Shown piece by piece: positions 8,282 to 21,136 of a stretch of DNA of 64,000 nucleotides. A program made the translations under genes and the position numbers. The stretch comes from an uncultured Phocaeicola sp. GTDB lineage: Bacteria; Bacteroidota; Bacteroidia; Bacteroidales; Bacteroidaceae. The notes under the pieces were generated by a model. The model saw only the letters and a program-made list of their open reading frames with translations, did no database searches and was not told where the DNA came from. Within the stretch, counting starts at the first letter, position 1; each line of letters starts with the position of its first letter. Location: positions 1-64,000 of the forward strand of contig CALUJA010000016.1 in the NCBI GenBank assembly GCA_944320845.1, written 5' to 3'.

Positions 8282-10570
8282 ATGAGAAAGTATTTTTTGA
8301 CGGTCATCCTGCTTGTTGCAGGATTTTTGTCCGGAACAGTCGCAGCACAAACCGTATCGGGAAAAGTAACAGACACGGCACAACATCCGGTAGACGGGGC
8401 CACCATCGTGCTCCAGATGCCTGATTCCACCTTTATCGACGCAGCCATTACAGACAGCACCGGGACATTCACGCTGAACCACCGCCCCGAGCGCTACCGC
8501 CTGATATTTCAGCACATCCTTTACAATACGGTAGAAAAAGAGGGGACAGGGAGCGACGCCGGGGTTACGGTGATGAAAGAAAAAGATTACGCACTGGGCG
8601 AGGTGGTGGTAAAGGGCGAACGCCCCCTGGTAAAGGTGGAAGGCAGCCGGCTGACCTACGACATGCCGCAGCTGACCGCCAACAAACTGGTGACCAATGC
8701 CTACGAAGCGGTGAAACAACTGCCTGGAATCATCGAGCAGGACGGGACACTGACTCTGGCCGGAGCAGGCGCGGTAAGCCTTATCCTGAACGGAAAGCCG
8801 TCGTCGATGACTTACGAGCAGCTTGCGGCCTTGCTAAAAAGCATGCCGGCCTCGCAGGTGGAGCAGGCGGAAGTGATGTACAGCGCGCCGCCCCAGTATC
8901 ATGTGCGCGGAGCAGCCGTCAATATCGTGCTGAAAGGCTACAAGCCGGGCGAAGGAGGCCTGCAAGGGGAAGTGAACGCCAATTATATCCAGATGGATGA
9001 AGCGGGAGGAAACGGCGGAGTGACCTTGAACTTCACCTCCCCAAAGTTTGATGTGGACTTTATGTATAACATAAACGACCGTTACAGCCGGCAGTCGATG
9101 GATTTTGCCGCACTGCACACGGTGGACGGCAAGACGCACGACATACGCCTCTATAACAACGCGGAAGGCAGAACCGTCAGTCACATGCTCCGGACAGGGG
9201 GAACCTACAAGTTTGACAGCGAGAACCAGCTGGGCCTGACCTATACAACCGACTTTGCGCCCGACCAAAAGAACTTCATACAGGCGTGGGGGAACGTTTC
9301 CAACTCGGCCAACGACAACCGCGACAAGAACCAAATGCACAACGTGGCCCTGAGTTACGCCTCCGGATTCGGACTGAAAGCGGGGGCCGACTATACCTAC
9401 TACTCCAGCCAAGGCACGCAAGACTTTGCGGATACAGATGAAAACGGAGGGAAGACCGCCTTCGTCAGCGATTCCGAACAGCGCATCGACCGGTGGAAAG
9501 CGTATGCCGACCAGAGCCACACCCTGCCAAAAGACTGGACGCTGAACTACGGAGCCTCGTTTACCTACGTGAACGACCGGAACACACAGCATTATAACCT
9601 GCCGGAGATGAGCGGGGAGAACACGAACAGCCGGATTGACGAATATACCTACAATATGTACGCCGGATTTGACAAGAGCTTCGGGCAGCAATGGAGCCTC
9701 AGCGCATCGGCCGCGATAGAGTATTACCAGATGAAGAACTACAAGAAATGGGCGGTTTATCCGGCCATGCAGCTCAGCTACGTGCATGCTCCTGCGCATA
9801 TCTTCCAGCTTTCCTTCAGTTCCGACAAGACATACCCCGACTATTGGACGCTGAGCGGAACGCGGGGATACCTGAACGGCTACCAGAAGTCGGTGGGAAA
9901 CGCCTTTCTGAAGCCTTATACCAACTATAATGCCACGCTGGCCTACATTTTGAAAAGCAAATACATCTTTCAGATAAGCTACAGCTACCAGCCCGACTAC
10001 TTCATGCAGATGGTTTATCTGGAGTCTGACCGGCTGAAATCCGTCTATGACTTCCAGAACTGGGACTATATGAAAATGCTGACCTTTACCGCCGTCATTC
10101 CCATCCGGGCAGGCAGGTGGTGGGACAGCCAGCTGAGCCTGCATGCCCGGCTCAAACACGACAAGGCAAGCAACTATCACGACGCTCCCTTCGACAACAA
10201 ACGATGGGCGGGCATTGGAAACTGGACCAATACCTTTACCTTAAGCCAGCGGCCCAATATCAAGCTGGAGGTCAGCGCCTTCGGACAGGCAGGTGCCATA
10301 CAGGGAAGCTACAGGCTTGACCCGATAGGAACCGTGGATGCCGCCCTGCGCTACACGTTTGCCGGCGACAAGGCGATGATTCAGCTCAAGGGAACCGACA
10401 TCTTCAACGGATTCAACCACCTGAAAACAAAAGTCCGCAACGGGGCGCAACACCTGGATATGGGCGTATCAAACTATCAGCGGGGGCTGACCGTATCGTT
10501 CAGCTACAAGTTTGGCGGATACAAGAAAAAAGAGACAAAAGAGGTAGACACCTCCCGCTTCGGTCTCTGA
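8282..10570 (+). CDS. Outer-membrane beta-barrel receptor with N-terminal carboxypeptidase-regulatory-like domain
   Basis: A 762-residue outer-membrane protein of the TonB-receptor-like OMP_b-brl_3 group. The start chosen is the ATG before MRKYFLTVILLVAGFLSG, giving a proper signal peptide; an upstream in-frame ATG at 8246 adds only 12 uncharacteristic residues. A CarboxypepD_reg-like domain (about 20-100) is followed by a plug-like region (about 110-220, NAYEAVKQLPGI, VSLILNGKPSS) and a long barrel. Substrate is not evident. It is transcribed divergently from the two-component genes and is probably their target. A strong hairpin follows it. Confidence 0.85.
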   Translation: MRKYFLTVILLVAGFLSGTVAAQTVSGKVTDTAQHPVDGATIVLQMPDSTFIDAAITDSTGTFTLNHRPERYRLIFQHILYNTVEKEGTGSDAGVTVMKEKDYALGEVVVKGERPLVKVEGSRLTYDMPQLTANKLVTNAYEAVKQLPGIIEQDGTLTLAGAGAVSLILNGKPSSMTYEQLAALLKSMPASQVEQAEVMYSAPPQYHVRGAAVNIVLKGYKPGEGGLQGEVNANYIQMDEAGGNGGVTLNFTSPKFDVDFMYNINDRYSRQSMDFAALHTVDGKTHDIRLYNNAEGRTVSHMLRTGGTYKFDSENQLGLTYTTDFAPDQKNFIQAWGNVSNSANDNRDKNQMHNVALSYASGFGLKAGADYTYYSSQGTQDFADTDENGGKTAFVSDSEQRIDRWKAYADQSHTLPKDWTLNYGASFTYVNDRNTQHYNLPEMSGENTNSRIDEYTYNMYAGFDKSFGQQWSLSASAAIEYYQMKNYKKWAVYPAMQLSYVHAPAHIFQLSFSSDKTYPDYWTLSGTRGYLNGYQKSVGNAFLKPYTNYNATLAYILKSKYIFQISYSYQPDYFMQMVYLESDRLKSVYDFQNWDYMKMLTFTAVIPIRAGRWWDSQLSLHARLKHDKASNYHDAPFDNKRWAGIGNWTNTFTLSQRPNIKLEVSAFGQAGAIQGSYRLDPIGTVDAALRYTFAGDKAMIQLKGTDIFNGFNHLKTKVRNGAQHLDMGVSNYQRGLTVSFSYKFGGYKKKETKEVDTSRFGL

Positions 10571-10588
10571 GCCGGGAGGATGCAGAAC

Positions 10589-10666
10589 CGCGCCTGCTTT
10601 CATGCCGATGCGAAACAGGTTTCATTCTGAGCGAAAGAATGTTTCAACGGCATGAAAACAGGCGCG
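10589..10666. terminator. Large imperfect hairpin between convergent genes
   Basis: CGCGCCTG (10589-10596) with TTTCATGCCG pairs with CGGCATGAAA and CAGGCGCG (10659-10666). An inner GAAAC/GTTTC repeat is also visible. It lies between the receptor gene and the convergent GH51 gene and could end both transcripts. Confidence 0.6.
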
Positions 10667-10692
10667 GACTCTATGCAGTCAGCCCTGCCGGC

Positions 10693-12903
10693 CTACTTCT
10701 TCAGCGTTATCACCGTATAAGAATAGCGCGGGAAAGTATACTTGGCGTTCTTCTTCGCAATCTTCGCCTTCGACGGACGGAACACTACGTTGTTCTGATT
10801 CTCATACGTGTTGCTTTCCGTCAGGTCGCAGCCGCCGATAGTCTGCACCTCCGCATCCGTCTTATACTTGAATCCGTCGATATTCAGCACGGCTTCCTTC
10901 GGTTGGTCACTCATGTTGGCCACGTAGATGGTCATTTCCGTCTTGGCGTCATCTATCTTCGCCGTAATGTCGAGCGCATCATCGCTGCTGCTTGTCTGCA
11001 CCACATTCGGTTTCCATGTCTTCATCATCATCTCGTCGATGCAGGCAGACGGCTCAAACCACATAGCATCCGAGGTGTAATGAATGCGCCCCTGGTCCCA
11101 CATATAGTGCAATCCGTGAGGTTGGAAAGTATTCGCCGTTCCCAGCATCTGAAAACAATCGCCGTAGCGCTGTAATGTATTCCAATTACTTGCATGGGCC
11201 AAACCGCGGTCCCAGTCGCAGCGGCTTCCGTTTTCCTCCATCGGATGCAGGTTCAGCTTGAATCCCGGATAGTCTTTCGCCAGTTCTCGCTGAAGCACGA
11301 TGCCCATCTCGTTTTCAAACCAAGCTTCATCATCGGCAAAACGGCGGTCTCCGCTGTAGTGCGGGTCCCAAGCAAAATTATTTCCCTTGCCTTGCTCGAT
11401 GAACCATCCCGCCAGTTCCGCCGACAGTTCATACTCTTTCGTTCCGCGCTTGTAGCCGTTACGCCCGATATTCAAGGATGCCATGACAGACATGTTCGGG
11501 TCTACCTCCCAGGCTGCCTTGGCAAACTTCTTCATACACTCGATATAGCCGCGGGAAATATGGCGCTCGTTGTCCACTTCGATATATTTAAGCCCGTAAG
11601 GCTCCGGATGTCCGTGCTTTGCACGGAGTGCTCCCCACTCGCTTGTGGTAGGGCCGTTGACATATTCCACGAAGTCGCGGATGTCTTCCGCCGTCTCGTC
11701 CATGCTCATTCCGATGATAGGCACGGCTCCTACCGCCTCGGCGGCCTGAAGCATTTCAATAAATCCGAAACTGTGGGTGCCGTACAGGTTAAAGCCCGTG
11801 CGCAAGGTCACTCTTCTCTCATCTACCGGACCAATCATCCTTTTCCACCGGTAAAGATAAGTATCGGCACCCACATCCACCATTGAACCGTTGTAGCGGA
11901 ACGCCGAAATCCCCTGACGCTTCAAGGCATCGACAAACTGTTTGCGGATGGGGAATCCGTTTACCCTGCCCCATTCGCCCGGCTGCAAGAAGGCAAACCC
12001 CAGCTCCACCTTGCCCGGATTCTTCAAGGCAATGCCGAAACTGCCCTGCTTGGCATCCTCAGCAGGCACCAGCTCAAACGAAACCTTTTCATAAGTACCG
12101 TCTCCCTTCAGGTTGAACCCTTTTTCCGCGATTACCGTCCCGGCGTCATTCCGCAAGGAAAGGTAAAGCGTGACGGGCTTCTCCGACTTAACGCGCAGCA
12201 CACCGTCATACGGCTTGTCTTTCTGGTAGCAAATCCCCATGCGGTACAGGCCGTGATTGGTCAGTCCCACTTCTCCCGTTCCGCTGACAAAGGAAATCGT
12301 CTGGGTTTGCCGGCCGATATACGCCTTCCCGTCGCGTACCAATTCGTAACGATACTCAGGCGAACCGGAAACCGACTTGCTCCAGTACTTGGATATCTGC
12401 TCATTCCCGTTCAGACGGTCTAACATAATTTTCTGAATGTGGGAGGGAATGGAGTCAAAAGGCAGGAAACGCCCCCAAAACTTCCATCCGGAAATGACAA
12501 TCGGCTCGCGCATCGGACGCGAATCATACACATCTTTCGAATTACAGTCGTATTTCTCGCTCCGGTTGTTCCAGGTAATGCGGTGGTAGATATTGGCCTG
12601 CTGGATGAGATGCGGTATCCTCCGCTCGTCTAAAAAGACATAAACTTTGGAATAGTCGGCCCGGTCAAGATTCAGAAAGTCCACATCCATGTTTTCCTCA
12701 AACGCTTCGCCGTGAAGCAACTGACTGAAAATACCTCCGTTCGTCTGATTGTTCAGGTCTTCAATGTTCGTCCCGTTAAACAACTTGGTCACCGTGGCAA
12801 TCTGCTGCCCTGCATCTACCTGCAGCTGCACGGGTTCCTGCGCGTTGCCTAAGCCCGAAACCAGCAGTGCCGCAGCCAAAGAAATGTTTCTAAATGTTTT
12901 CAT
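10693..12903 (-). CDS. Alpha-L-arabinofuranosidase, GH51 family, with N-terminal accessory domain
   Basis: A 736-residue exported enzyme predicted to remove alpha-L-arabinofuranosyl side groups. The ATG giving MKTFRNISLAAALLVSGLGNAQ is preferred over one 8 codons upstream because it begins a clean signal peptide. A beta-sandwich region inserted early (about 130-300, with a CBM-like strand pattern) precedes the TIM barrel. The acid/base Glu is probably in IEVDNERH (about residue 446) and the nucleophile in HPMEENGS (about 555). A C-terminal beta domain ends in YTVITLKK. It is the last gene of the PUL on this strand, after the hybrid sensor, separated from it by 129 bases. Confidence 0.85.
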   Translation of the reverse strand: MKTFRNISLAAALLVSGLGNAQEPVQLQVDAGQQIATVTKLFNGTNIEDLNNQTNGGIFSQLLHGEAFEENMDVDFLNLDRADYSKVYVFLDERRIPHLIQQANIYHRITWNNRSEKYDCNSKDVYDSRPMREPIVISGWKFWGRFLPFDSIPSHIQKIMLDRLNGNEQISKYWSKSVSGSPEYRYELVRDGKAYIGRQTQTISFVSGTGEVGLTNHGLYRMGICYQKDKPYDGVLRVKSEKPVTLYLSLRNDAGTVIAEKGFNLKGDGTYEKVSFELVPAEDAKQGSFGIALKNPGKVELGFAFLQPGEWGRVNGFPIRKQFVDALKRQGISAFRYNGSMVDVGADTYLYRWKRMIGPVDERRVTLRTGFNLYGTHSFGFIEMLQAAEAVGAVPIIGMSMDETAEDIRDFVEYVNGPTTSEWGALRAKHGHPEPYGLKYIEVDNERHISRGYIECMKKFAKAAWEVDPNMSVMASLNIGRNGYKRGTKEYELSAELAGWFIEQGKGNNFAWDPHYSGDRRFADDEAWFENEMGIVLQRELAKDYPGFKLNLHPMEENGSRCDWDRGLAHASNWNTLQRYGDCFQMLGTANTFQPHGLHYMWDQGRIHYTSDAMWFEPSACIDEMMMKTWKPNVVQTSSSDDALDITAKIDDAKTEMTIYVANMSDQPKEAVLNIDGFKYKTDAEVQTIGGCDLTESNTYENQNNVVFRPSKAKIAKKNAKYTFPRYSYTVITLKK

Positions 12904-13032
12904 AATCTTAAATTTGTCATTAAACAACTAAGTTAACTACCCAATTGTTACAAATTTAAGTCTTTTCATCCGAACAAGCTATCCCACTTTTCTTAAAATA
13001 AGGTCATCAACTGATAAAAGTAATTAATACAC

Positions 13033-16000
13033 TTATGAAGACTTGATGAAATCGGAGGGTGTCTGCCCATATTGCTTCACGAATACACGGGTAAAATATT
13101 TCGGGTCATTGAATCCCACCCGATAAGCTATTTCCGACACGACGACATTGCTGCTGCTTTCCAACAGTTTCTTTGCCATCTGAAGACGATAAGACTGGAG
13201 GAAACGTACGGGCGAAAGCCCGGTCAGCGCCACCATCTTCTTATAAACCACGGCGTAGCTTATATTCAAACTTCCGGCCAGCTCCTTCACGCCGAAATTC
13301 GGGTCAGCATAATTCTTCTCCAATGCCTCCAGCACTCCGGTCATAAACTGCTTGTCCGGCTGTCCGATGCCCTTCATTTCCGGAGAAAGTCCATGTTCAA
13401 CCTCCGACTTATGCCGCCGTATCTCCCGGTTTTTCACGACAGACTGAAGGTATGCCAACAGCACAGACCCGTCAAAAGGCTTGGTCAAATATCCGTCGGC
13501 ACCGCTTTCATAACTTTCCGCCTGCGCCTCCATGTCTGAATTGGCCGTAAGCAAGACAAACGGGACATGGCTCAACACACGGTCTTGGCGTATCTTCCTG
13601 CAAAACTCCATCCCGTCACACACGGGCATCATCAGGTCAGACACGATTATATCAGGCATCAGTCTTCTTGCCACATCATATCCCTGCTCTCCGTTCCCGG
13701 CCTCAGCCACATTATAATGCTCCTGCAACATGGTCTTTATATAGCGGCGCATGTCCGGATTGTCCTCCACCAGCAGCAGAACCTGCTTGCCTGCATCAAT
13801 CGGCACATAGGCATCCGCATTTTCATTCACGGCGACAAGCGTCTGATGAATTTCCTTCTCGGTCTTTCCCCCTTCCGCAGCCAAGGTTACCGGGAAATAA
13901 AGCCGGAATGACACCCCGCTCTTTTCCGAACTCTTGACCCGAATGACTCCGCCCAACAGGTTTACGATTTCCTTTACAATATGAAGTCCGATTCCTGTAC
14001 TGCTCTGCCCGTAGACCGAAAAGCGGTTTTGCGCCTCAATCCGGTAGAAACGGTTGAATATCCGCTCTGTTTCTTCCGGGGGGATGCTGCTTCCCGTATT
14101 GACCACCGAGATATACTGCATCGTCTGTCCTTTCCCGCTTCCGAACTGGCAGGCATACAAAGTAATTTTCCCCTTATCCGGCGTATGTTTCACCGCGTTC
14201 GAAAACAGATTAAACAGTACCTTATGCAACTGCTCCTTATCAGAAGAAATGAAGTTGCTCTGCAGACGGGTCACACATTCAAATGTGATGTTACGGTCTT
14301 TCATCAGTCCGGAAAAATCCGCAATCACGACATCCAGAAAATTCCGGAAGTCAAAATCGGCATAATTCAGCGTGAAATTCTTCGTATCGATTTTCCGTAA
14401 GTCTATCAGTTGGTTAACCAACGAAAGCAGATACTGGGCATTCCGGATGATTGTCCGCAGACTTTCCTTCTGTTCCTTGCCTGCAAGCTGTTTTTCCAAC
14501 TGTTGGGCAGGGCCTTGTATCAGTGTCAGCGGGGTCTTGAACTCATGCGCCATGTTGGTGAAATAAGACAGTTTCTCCCGGTTTATCTCGTCCATCTGCT
14601 TAGACATAAAGAGTATCTCGTCCTTTTGCCTGCTGATTTCCATGCTCCGGCTGTGGAGCTGTTCATTTTGGTGAATAATCGTCTCCCGCGAAGTTGTCAG
14701 CTCGGTAATCGTTTCATGCAATTCCTTCGTCCGTTCGTCTATTTTCCGCTTCAGCAATCGCTGGATATATCTCTGCCGGGCATTATACCAATAAAGCAGT
14801 CCGGCCAGAATCAAGACACCCGCCGATGCCATCAAAGCGTAAAACCATCCGGTGCGATAAAAGGGAGGATGCACGACAATCTTCAGCCTTTTACGTTCCG
14901 AAGACCAGGTATTGTCGTGGTTCGTGCATCTTATCTCCAGCGTATAAGTTCCGGGGGAAAGGTTCGTATATTTCGCATTCCGGTTCATCAGACCCACATT
15001 ACCCGTTTCATCCATCCCCAGCATCCGATAAAAATAAAAGACCTTCTCGGGCTCCAGAAATTCCAGACAGCTGTATGTCACCTCAAATGAATTTTGAGGC
15101 GGATAAAGATGAAGTTCATCCGCCGTCACGATACTGGCAGCAAGGTTTTCGGGATGCCGGCAGGCAATCAGCGGCTGCCCTCCAAAAGAAGCCTCGGTCA
15201 GTGTCACTTCACGCTGCTTGGGCTTGGAAAAGTTCATCAGCGGCTTGAAAGCCACCAGTCCGTCTGTCGTTCCCAGAAGAAGCGTATGACCGGAAGACTT
15301 CCATCCCGCCCTCCGGTAAAATTGAGGTACCAGCAAACCGTCCTCCTGGTCGAACTTAAAGGCACGCTGCGTAGTGATGTCAAAAAAATAAACCCCTTTC
15401 AACGTGCTAATCCACAAGTTGCCGCTGTCGTCGTCCAATATATTCGAAACGCTCGCGTCTGAAAGCCCGCAGCGCACATCGTAGTTCTTAAACACACATT
15501 TGTCCAAGCGGTCTCCGTTTTCCAACAGATACATGCCGTTGCCCAGACTGCCCAAATAAACACTCCCATCCTTCGTTTCAACGATGCAGGTTATCTTCTC
15601 GCCGATTTTGCTCGCCGGACTATCCAGCTTATAACGGTAATAAAAGCATTCATATCCGCCTTTAGAATTTTCCAGGTCTATCACCCCGACCCCGTTTCCC
15701 CCTATCCACAGCCGCGAACGGGAGTCGACAAAAATGGTGTTCATATTATGCATCTCCTCCCCCGTATGCGTATAATAACGCAATTGGTTGATGGCCCCGG
15801 AAGAAAATGCCAAGGTATGAATGTAATTATTGCCGCAAATCCACAACGAATTGCGCAGACTATCCAAGGCGATGTCATAGATGTCATTCGAGGGAAGAGG
15901 CGAATTCGATGTATTATGATGCTCGAAAACCGGAGCGTCCAAATGCTTCTTACTTAACTTATCCAAGCCTCCGCCAATCGTTGCAATCCAATAATCGCCG

Positions 16001-17256
16001 TCGAAGTCCTGCACAATACGGGATATATTGTCGTGAGCCAAAGAACGGCTGTCGCCGGGATTATGACGGTAAAAACGGAACTCACCGCTTCCTTTGCGCC
16101 GGATAGCCAGACCGCCGTCTACCATTCCGGCCAATATGTTGCCTTCATCATCCTCTATTACCGTACTGATAATATTGAGAGTACCCTTGTCATATCCGCG
16201 CAGGAAATAAGAAAACGAAATCCGCACCGGCGACATAATGTTGATTCCACCGAATTCCGAACCGGCCCAGATATTGTTGGAATCATCGACAAACACCCGT
16301 GTTATCAGATTATCATTCAGAGACTGCGAAGTGTTTCCCCGGGTATAAGCCATAAAATGACGGCCTTGCCGGAACACGTTCACCCCGTTGCGCGTGCCGA
16401 TGACCAAATCGCCCGACGCGTTGCGCGTAATGTCTGTCACGAAATCGGAGGACAAACTCTCCGCATCACCCGGAATATGCCGATAGCAAGTAAAGGAAAC
16501 GCTCCGCGTATCACAGCAGTACAGACCGCTCTGCGTGCCCAGCCACAGGTAGTCTCCCCAGGAATGGGCACTTGTAAATATCAAATCCGACATATTGAAG
16601 CCTGCAGGCAGAGGCATCAGCGAATAATGCTGCCTGCCGGAATGGACAAAACGGAAGAGACAGCCGTAACCTCCCGCCCATACATCGCTGCCATGACAGA
16701 CAAACATACGGATATCCACATCCGACTTCAATATCTGAATGTCTTCTATACTCCGCTCTTCGTTCAGCCGGACATAGGCTACACAGTCGTTCTTCCCTAT
16801 CCACAGATTGTCGAAGCCGTCAATCAAAATCGTCTGCACGGGGGTCTGCAACACTTCCTTATACTTGCCGGCATAGTCTTTAAACGACTCTATGCGCTCA
16901 TCGCCCAAGTCTATAAACATAACGCCAGACTCTGTCGCCACCCACAAGTGTCCGGAACTGTCTTCGTCAATGTCATTGATGTAGTTACTCTCTATAAAAC
17001 GGTCGGGAAACTTAAGGGAAACGGAATAGTGCTTAAAGTCATAGCCGTCGTAACGGTCAAGCCCGTTCGACGTTCCAATCCACATAAAGCCGTTCCTATC
17101 TTTGTGAATGGCCCGTATCGTATTGTCGCACAGCCCTCCACGCATGGTGATATAGCGATAGTTATAGGAAACAGAATTGCTTTGGGCGTGCAAGACGCCC
17201 AAAGCAAATTCACAAAACAACCCTAAAACAACTATCAGAATGTTACAAAACCTCAT
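13033..17256 (-). CDS. Hybrid two-component system regulator (HTCS) of the PUL
   Basis: A 1407-residue single-protein sensor and transcription factor. After a signal peptide, repeated beta-propeller blades (about 30-700; DRNGFMWIGTSNGLDRYDG and similar) form the periplasmic sensor. A Y_Y_Y domain (about 720-795), a membrane helix (about 805-825), HisKA (NMAHEFKTPLTLIQ, His about 903), HATPase, a receiver (IIVSDLMMPVCDG, Asp about 1206) and an AraC-type DNA-binding domain (VSEIAYRVGFNDPKYFTRVF) follow. Such proteins bind oligosaccharides directly and activate their PUL (known). ATG at 17256 is chosen; a GTG three codons upstream is also open. It starts 30 bases after the GH43 stop, so the two are probably one operon. 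Confidence 0.95.
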   Translation of the reverse strand: MRFCNILIVVLGLFCEFALGVLHAQSNSVSYNYRYITMRGGLCDNTIRAIHKDRNGFMWIGTSNGLDRYDGYDFKHYSVSLKFPDRFIESNYINDIDEDSSGHLWVATESGVMFIDLGDERIESFKDYAGKYKEVLQTPVQTILIDGFDNLWIGKNDCVAYVRLNEERSIEDIQILKSDVDIRMFVCHGSDVWAGGYGCLFRFVHSGRQHYSLMPLPAGFNMSDLIFTSAHSWGDYLWLGTQSGLYCCDTRSVSFTCYRHIPGDAESLSSDFVTDITRNASGDLVIGTRNGVNVFRQGRHFMAYTRGNTSQSLNDNLITRVFVDDSNNIWAGSEFGGINIMSPVRISFSYFLRGYDKGTLNIISTVIEDDEGNILAGMVDGGLAIRRKGSGEFRFYRHNPGDSRSLAHDNISRIVQDFDGDYWIATIGGGLDKLSKKHLDAPVFEHHNTSNSPLPSNDIYDIALDSLRNSLWICGNNYIHTLAFSSGAINQLRYYTHTGEEMHNMNTIFVDSRSRLWIGGNGVGVIDLENSKGGYECFYYRYKLDSPASKIGEKITCIVETKDGSVYLGSLGNGMYLLENGDRLDKCVFKNYDVRCGLSDASVSNILDDDSGNLWISTLKGVYFFDITTQRAFKFDQEDGLLVPQFYRRAGWKSSGHTLLLGTTDGLVAFKPLMNFSKPKQREVTLTEASFGGQPLIACRHPENLAASIVTADELHLYPPQNSFEVTYSCLEFLEPEKVFYFYRMLGMDETGNVGLMNRNAKYTNLSPGTYTLEIRCTNHDNTWSSERKRLKIVVHPPFYRTGWFYALMASAGVLILAGLLYWYNARQRYIQRLLKRKIDERTKELHETITELTTSRETIIHQNEQLHSRSMEISRQKDEILFMSKQMDEINREKLSYFTNMAHEFKTPLTLIQGPAQQLEKQLAGKEQKESLRTIIRNAQYLLSLVNQLIDLRKIDTKNFTLNYADFDFRNFLDVVIADFSGLMKDRNITFECVTRLQSNFISSDKEQLHKVLFNLFSNAVKHTPDKGKITLYACQFGSGKGQTMQYISVVNTGSSIPPEETERIFNRFYRIEAQNRFSVYGQSSTGIGLHIVKEIVNLLGGVIRVKSSEKSGVSFRLYFPVTLAAEGGKTEKEIHQTLVAVNENADAYVPIDAGKQVLLLVEDNPDMRRYIKTMLQEHYNVAEAGNGEQGYDVARRLMPDIIVSDLMMPVCDGMEFCRKIRQDRVLSHVPFVLLTANSDMEAQAESYESGADGYLTKPFDGSVLLAYLQSVVKNREIRRHKSEVEHGLSPEMKGIGQPDKQFMTGVLEALEKNYADPNFGVKELAGSLNISYAVVYKKMVALTGLSPVRFLQSYRLQMAKKLLESSSNVVVSEIAYRVGFNDPKYFTRVFVKQYGQTPSDFIKSS

Positions 17257-17286
17257 CTTGTCCACAAACCGTCTTAATCTGTCCGA

Positions 17287-18606
17287 TTATTCAAAACGAA
17301 TCCAGTCCACTTCCACGCCGCTACCGCCGGCAAGCTCTATCCGCAAATTCCGGATGCCGGATTGGGAAGCCTTTACCGGCACTGTCAGCGTCTTCCATTG
17401 TGCGGTTGACGCAGGCACCTCGACCTCGGCCAACAGTTTTCCGCCGGCACTGACCCGCAACGTTCCTCCGCCATCCGACAAGACACGCGCGGACATCCGC
17501 TGCAGTTTTCCGTTTCCAAAATCCACCGTATTGTATGCAGCCCATGCACCGCTGCCGCTGAGCAGGAGCTTCCATCCCTCAAACTTGTCGGCCGGATTCA
17601 GGAAACCGATGGAAGCACCCGTCTTGCTGATGCCGCTGTAACGGTCTATCTGAATCTCTTTCCGTGCATCCGTGACGCCTACGCCGCGCAAAGTAGGGAT
17701 AACCTGCCTGATTGTTCCGTCCGGATTAAAGGACAACGAATCGATGCGCACCGAGCGGTTCTTGTCGAATTCGGGACTATAATCGTTATGATGATAAAAC
17801 AGATACCATTGCCCCTTGTATTCCACCAAAGAATGGTGGTTGGTCCAGCAGCCCGTGGGAGACTGCTCCATTATCAAGCCTTTGAACTCGAACGGGCCCA
17901 TCGGACTGTCGCCCATTGCATAGGCCAGCGTCTCTGTCTTGTCCTGCACCCACGGGAAAGTCAAATAGTATCTGCCGTTACGCTCAAAGGCAAAAGGCCC
18001 TTCCTTGAATCCTTCCGGCAGACCGGTTATCGAAACCGGCTCCGAGTCAAGCTCTGTCAGATTATCCTTCAGCCGCGCCACGTTAAGCCCGCGGCCAGAC
18101 CAGTACAGATACGCCTGCCCGTCCTTGTCGAGCAATACGCAAGGGTCGATGCCGAACACTCCTTTTATCGGTTCTGCCAGAGGAACAAACGGGCCATACG
18201 GCTTGTCTGCGGTGGCAACCCCTACATTAAAGCCCTTTCCGCCTTTCGGACTGGCCGGAAAATAGAAATAATATTTCCCGTCCTTATATACACAGTCGGG
18301 GGCCCACATGGAATAAGACTGCGAATCCCCCCATGGAACATCTTCTTGAGAAAGGATTACGCCATGGTCTTTCCAGTCTACCAGATTTTCGGAAGAGAAT
18401 ACATGATAGTCGGCCATGCAGAACCACTCTTTCAGACGCTCTATCGGACTCGGAATGTCATGCGAAGGATAAAGATACAGCTTGCCGTCGAACACTCTTG
18501 CCGTGGGGTCGGCCGTAAACTGTCCGCTGATAATCGGATTTTGCGCCTCGACGGCCGCGCCGGCCAGCAGCCCAAGCATCATTAATAATATTCTATTGTT
18601 TTTCAT
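17287..18606 (-). CDS. GH43 glycosidase with C-terminal CBM6-like domain
   Basis: A 439-residue secreted enzyme, signal peptide MKNNRILLMMLGLLAGAAVEAQ. The five-bladed propeller (about 25-310) has the three catalytic acids: Asp in FTADPTARVF, Asp in GIDPCVLL and Glu in KEGPFAFE. A beta-sandwich of about 125 residues follows, ending VEVDWIRFE as in CBM6-type arabinoxylan or arabinan debranching enzymes. Likely alpha-L-arabinofuranosidase or beta-xylosidase; linkage cannot be read from sequence. It has its own -7 element and lies directly before the regulator. Confidence 0.9.
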   Translation of the reverse strand: MKNNRILLMMLGLLAGAAVEAQNPIISGQFTADPTARVFDGKLYLYPSHDIPSPIERLKEWFCMADYHVFSSENLVDWKDHGVILSQEDVPWGDSQSYSMWAPDCVYKDGKYYFYFPASPKGGKGFNVGVATADKPYGPFVPLAEPIKGVFGIDPCVLLDKDGQAYLYWSGRGLNVARLKDNLTELDSEPVSITGLPEGFKEGPFAFERNGRYYLTFPWVQDKTETLAYAMGDSPMGPFEFKGLIMEQSPTGCWTNHHSLVEYKGQWYLFYHHNDYSPEFDKNRSVRIDSLSFNPDGTIRQVIPTLRGVGVTDARKEIQIDRYSGISKTGASIGFLNPADKFEGWKLLLSGSGAWAAYNTVDFGNGKLQRMSARVLSDGGGTLRVSAGGKLLAEVEVPASTAQWKTLTVPVKASQSGIRNLRIELAGGSGVEVDWIRFE

Positions 18607-18636
18607 GTGTTAATCTTAAATTTCAAGTATCACGAA

Positions 18637-18644
18637 CAAAGATA
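18637..18644 (-). promoter_or_regulatory. -7 promoter element for the GH43-HTCS unit
   Basis: TATCTTTG on the minus strand matches TAnnTTTG, 31 bases before the GH43 ATG. It would also drive the regulator gene. The -33 region is not clear. Confidence 0.5.
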
Positions 18645-18840
18645 AGACAAATGCAGGAAAATATCGCCCTGCCCGCCCCACAAAGAAGCGGCATCCTGAA
18701 TAAAAAATCCGCCTCCGCCTATGAAAAAGGATTTCCGCCGGGAGAGAAAAATTTTCTTCTCAGGCCAAAAACAGACTTCGGTGCAGATATAAGGTTCAGA
18801 GACACCGTGCGGGCCTGTCACCCGCACGGCCATTCTCTTC

Positions 18841-21128
<2,288 letters not shown>

Positions 21129-21136
21129 TTATACAA

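Noticed and set aside
8834-10180. Long minus-strand open frame (448 codons) opposite the beta-barrel receptor
   Set aside because: It is a shadow of the GC-rich receptor gene: no domain, composition dominated by His/Val/Arg, and no promoter or partner.
16033-17226. Plus-strand open frame (397 codons) opposite the HTCS gene
   Set aside because: The sense strand encodes clear propeller repeats; the antisense peptide matches no family.
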